A DNA stretch of 7,008 nucleotides, from positions 1 to 7,008 of the forward strand of contig CAJXIT010000184.1 in assembly GCA_913054055.1 (NCBI GenBank), read 5' to 3'. This stretch comes from an uncultured Thalassolituus sp. (GTDB lineage Bacteria > Pseudomonadota > Gammaproteobacteria > Pseudomonadales > Oceanobacteraceae). Numbering within the stretch: the stretch's first letter is position 1; every line of letters begins with the position of its first letter. Below, piece by piece: positions 4,873-7,008 of this stretch. A model generated the notes under the pieces. The model had not been told where the DNA came from and made no database searches. It saw only the letters and a program-made list of their open reading frames with translations. The position numbers were made by a program, and so were the translations under genes.

Positions 4873-6081
4873 ATGAGCGCATTACTAAAAGGCATAATCA
4901 AAACGGCATTACTGGCATTTGCAACGTTAAACCTAGCGGCCTGCCTTCCAGAGGTGGAGCTGAGTGAACTGGAACAGGATCAAGAAGAGACACCGTCATT
5001 TGTAGAAACAAACGGCAAAATCCTAAGTTTACCCAATACCACATTTGATTATGTCAGCTATGCTGAAACCAATTTACCTCAACACTTTTTAAGCGGTGAT
5101 GATTCAGCCATTAATCATGACAATTCCCCCGATCACAACCCCATCAGCAACACAGGTGCAACTTTGGGCCGCGTTTTATTTTACGATGATGCGCTTTCTA
5201 TTAATGATGCGGTTTCATGTGCAAGTTGCCATAAACAAAATACCGGGTTTACTGATGAGGCCGTTTTAAGTGAAGGCTTTCAAGGTGGGTTAACTGGCCG
5301 ACACTCTATGTCTTTGGCTAATAATCGCTTTTATGGTTCTGGCCATTTTTTTTGGGATGAGCGAGCCGACACGCTTGAAGACCAAGTATTGATGCCCATA
5401 CAAGACGATATTGAAATGGGGATGACACTGGATACGCTAGTCATTAAGTTAACCCAGTTGGATTACTACCCAGAATTATTTTTTAACGCATTTGGTAGCG
5501 AAGACATAACAACTGAACGCATTTCACTGGCTTTAGCTCAATTTACTCGTGCTATGGTTTCCTACCAAAGCAAATACGACGACGCCTTAGTCAGTGCCAG
5601 CACTTCCAATATTTCTGAAAATGATTTAAGCCATGTACTTAGTCATGATGAGGAAGCCGGGAGAAAATTATTTGAGTTACTCCCCGCCGAAGGTGGATTC
5701 GGCTGTGGCGGCTGCCATAGTACAGTGGCTCAAATCACCAATGCTCCACATAACATTGGATTAGATACCACAAATATGGATGAAGGGGCTGGTAACGGTG
5801 AGTTCAAAGTGCCGTCGCTGCGCAATGTAGAGGTCAGTGCTCCCTATATGCATGATGGGCGTTTTGAGAAATTAGAAGATGTGATCAATCATTATAATAA
5901 CGGCATTCAGGACAACCCTGATCTATCACCTTTTTTAAGAAACCCTGTAACAGGTGAGCCAGCTAGATTTAATATGTCTAAAAAAGAGAAGCATCAACTA
6001 AAAGCTTTTTTAAAAGCATTAACGGATGATCACTTCCTTAACTCTGATTTATTCAGTAATCCATTTCAGTCAGACAGTTAA
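4873..6081 (+). CDS. Di-heme cytochrome c peroxidase/MauG-family lipoprotein
   Basis: This 402-aa exported di-heme protein starts with a signal peptide ending in LAAC, giving lipidated Cys24. Leu at +2 predicts outer-membrane anchoring facing the periplasm. The first c-type heme motif is CASCH (116-120) and the second is CGGCH (278-282). Between them is FFWDERA (159-165), whose Trp161 is the family's inter-heme tryptophan, followed by MPIQDDIEMG (174-183). After the second heme comes APYMHDGRF (323-331), then TLED-like LEDVINHY (334-341). The family reduces H2O2 to water with electrons from small cytochromes, or, in MauG, oxidises a protein substrate. Met326 or Tyr341 could ligate the second heme. 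My recalled alignment places Tyr341 at the MauG tyrosine, so the activity is open. The acidic segment at 27-42 after the lipid Cys looks like a flexible tether. It needs the cytochrome c maturation system, not seen here. A hairpin lies in its leader and another after its stop. Confidence 0.92.
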   Translation: MSALLKGIIKTALLAFATLNLAACLPEVELSELEQDQEETPSFVETNGKILSLPNTTFDYVSYAETNLPQHFLSGDDSAINHDNSPDHNPISNTGATLGRVLFYDDALSINDAVSCASCHKQNTGFTDEAVLSEGFQGGLTGRHSMSLANNRFYGSGHFFWDERADTLEDQVLMPIQDDIEMGMTLDTLVIKLTQLDYYPELFFNAFGSEDITTERISLALAQFTRAMVSYQSKYDDALVSASTSNISENDLSHVLSHDEEAGRKLFELLPAEGGFGCGGCHSTVAQITNAPHNIGLDTTNMDEGAGNGEFKVPSLRNVEVSAPYMHDGRFEKLEDVINHYNNGIQDNPDLSPFLRNPVTGEPARFNMSKKEKHQLKAFLKALTDDHFLNSDLFSNPFQSDS

Positions 6082-6105
6082 TGTTGAGTTTGGCCTATTC
6101 AGAAC

Positions 6106-6131
6106 TATCCGCTTCCACTAGGAAGCGGATA
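6106..6131. terminator. Bidirectional-type hairpin between convergent genes
   Basis: This is a perfect 11-bp stem: TATCCGCTTCC (6106-6116) and GGAAGCGGATA (6121-6131) around the loop ACTA. It sits 24 bp after the peroxidase stop and 8 bp from the stop of the convergent PLP-enzyme gene, so it could end both transcripts. Neither side has a clear T-tract, so termination may be weak or Rho-assisted; the position and perfect stem are the evidence. Confidence 0.6.
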
Positions 6132-6139
6132 TGACATTA

Positions 6140-6989
6140 TTAAGGCAAAGCCTGTGAGTTATAAGTTTGCCAAAATAAAATGGGATCTTGTGTATTTTTA
6201 CTAGCTTTTAAAAAAGCATCAAATGCTTTACCGCTATAAGTCTGCTCTAACGCTAACCCGTAAGACTCACCCCGTTTGATTGCTTCACATGTCTCCGTGG
6301 TTAATTCCCCATAGCCTGGACCAAAAAAATCCCCATTTAAATGCACACTCGGCAAGTCGCTAGATACATTTGGATAATACTGCCGAATACTCGTAAGCGC
6401 CGTGTTCATAACTGATGAAATAACACCCTCTGTACACGTCTCCACAGGGCCAATATGCGAATTAAACACTTGAATACCCGTGACTTTGGTTTTTAGACCA
6501 GCTAAAGCACAGCCTAACGTCAGCCCAGCTAAAGTAGAAGAGCTACCCACTGCTACGTATATTTCACTTGGTTCGGGACACAGACCGTTTTCTATCTGAT
6601 TTTTAAGTTCAAAGGCGGCATTGATATAAGCAAATGTGGCCACTGGTGTGGCACCACCTGCAGGTAAAAAGTAGTTGCGTTTATTAAAGCGCCTAGGGTT
6701 TAAATAAAATTTCATTAACGCCCAATAAATCGAGCCCGCATTCATCACATTGGCGCCAAACCTTTGCATTAACTCTTGATTTTTCTGTACGTGTTTTGAA
6801 TGAGGCTGATGAAAAGTAATGACACTGGCTTTAAGACCTAACTGCTTACAAATAACCGCCGTTGCAACTCCGTGATTGGTGCCGGTTCCACCAAAGGTAT
6901 ACACATGGTTTGCTTTCTGTTTTTGAATCTCAGGAACAATAAACTCAAATTTTCGAATTTTATTGCCGCCATATACATCATGAATGGCA
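6140..6989 (-). CDS. PLP-dependent enzyme, D-cysteine desulfhydrase/ACC deaminase family (N-terminus lost at contig end)
   Basis: About 283 codons are present, with no start codon in genomic sequence. At the N-terminal side the frame reads AIHDVYGGNKIRKFEF (minus strand, codons between 6988 and 6941). This contains the family's GGNKxRK motif, with the PLP-binding Lys encoded at 6959-6961. Then come the substrate loop TFGGTGTNHG (6896-6867), the PAGGATPVATFAYINAAFEL segment, the phosphate cup GSSSTLAG, and the C-terminal YSGKAF. Enzymes of this fold-type II family remove H2S and ammonia from D-cysteine, or open 1-aminocyclopropane-1-carboxylate. Specificity here is uncertain because the usual QSNH is GTNH. 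About 45 N-terminal residues are missing relative to E. coli DcyD (328 aa). The GTG at 6902-6904 is not the true start: the catalytic lysine lies upstream of it. The gene is cytosolic and convergent with the peroxidase. Confidence 0.9.
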
Positions 6990-7008
6990 AGATCGGAAGA
7001 GCGTCGTG
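6990..7008. other. Illumina sequencing adapter remnant (assembly artefact)
   Basis: The last 19 bases read AGATCGGAAGAGCGTCGTG, the start of the standard Illumina adapter read-through sequence. This is not part of the organism's genome. It happens to keep the PLP-enzyme frame open on the minus strand, so an automatic gene caller could extend a false N-terminus into it. Native sequence ends at about 6989. Confidence 0.97.

Noticed and set aside
1..7008. Defence system, CRISPR array, integron, prophage or insertion sequence
   Set aside because: No tandem repeats with spacers, no terminal inverted repeats, no transposase or integrase, and no nuclease/toxin pair is visible; all genes fall into metabolic, regulatory or envelope families or are single unknowns.

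Overview
The window looks like a contig end from a marine-type gammaproteobacterium (for example Alteromonadales or Oceanospirillales-like). The basis is moderate GC (about 39-53% in stretches I counted by hand), gammaproteobacterial-style protein families, two lipobox lipoproteins, and short intergenic gaps. The taxonomic assignment is inference. There is no rRNA, tRNA, CRISPR array, transposase or phage gene. The last 19 bases (6990-7008) match the Illumina adapter and are not genomic.

Layout: (1) 1-471 (+) is the C-terminal part of a phytanoyl-CoA dioxygenase (PhyH)-like Fe(II)/2-oxoglutarate oxygenase, cut by the left edge. It converges on, and overlaps by 8 bp, a minus-strand block. (2) That block, read from high to low coordinates, is an NADP-type short-chain dehydrogenase/reductase (SDR, 2154-3047), a secreted FISUMP-domain protein (1392-2087) and a patatin-like phospholipase lipoprotein (464-1342). 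The gaps are 66 and 49 bp, so they could be cotranscribed. (3) An AraC-family regulator with the AraC_N (YqhC-like) sensor domain (3241-4113, +) is divergent from the SDR. The 193-bp spacer carries a good promoter for the regulator and several small inverted repeats. This is the usual arrangement for a local regulator controlling an oxidoreductase. (4) A 135-aa cytosolic protein of unknown function (4297-4704, +) has a perfect TATAAT upstream. (5) A di-heme cytochrome c peroxidase/MauG-family lipoprotein (4873-6081, +) has a leader with a notable hairpin. (6) A strong hairpin separates it from a convergent PLP-dependent enzyme of the D-cysteine desulfhydrase/ACC deaminase family (6140-6989, -), whose N-terminus is lost at the adapter junction.

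How the genes may work together: the only functional coupling the sequence supports is AraC_N regulator to SDR, and perhaps on to the two downstream exported proteins. The YqhC precedent suggests a response to reactive aldehydes or electrophiles, and an unusual Cys-Cys-Cys run in the regulator's sensor domain fits that idea. The di-heme peroxidase would detoxify peroxide or oxidise a periplasmic substrate. I see no convincing new multi-gene system. The points most worth a second look are the adapter at the contig end, the Cys triplet, the low-GC FISUMP gene, the peroxidase ligand question, and the altered substrate loop of the PLP enzyme.
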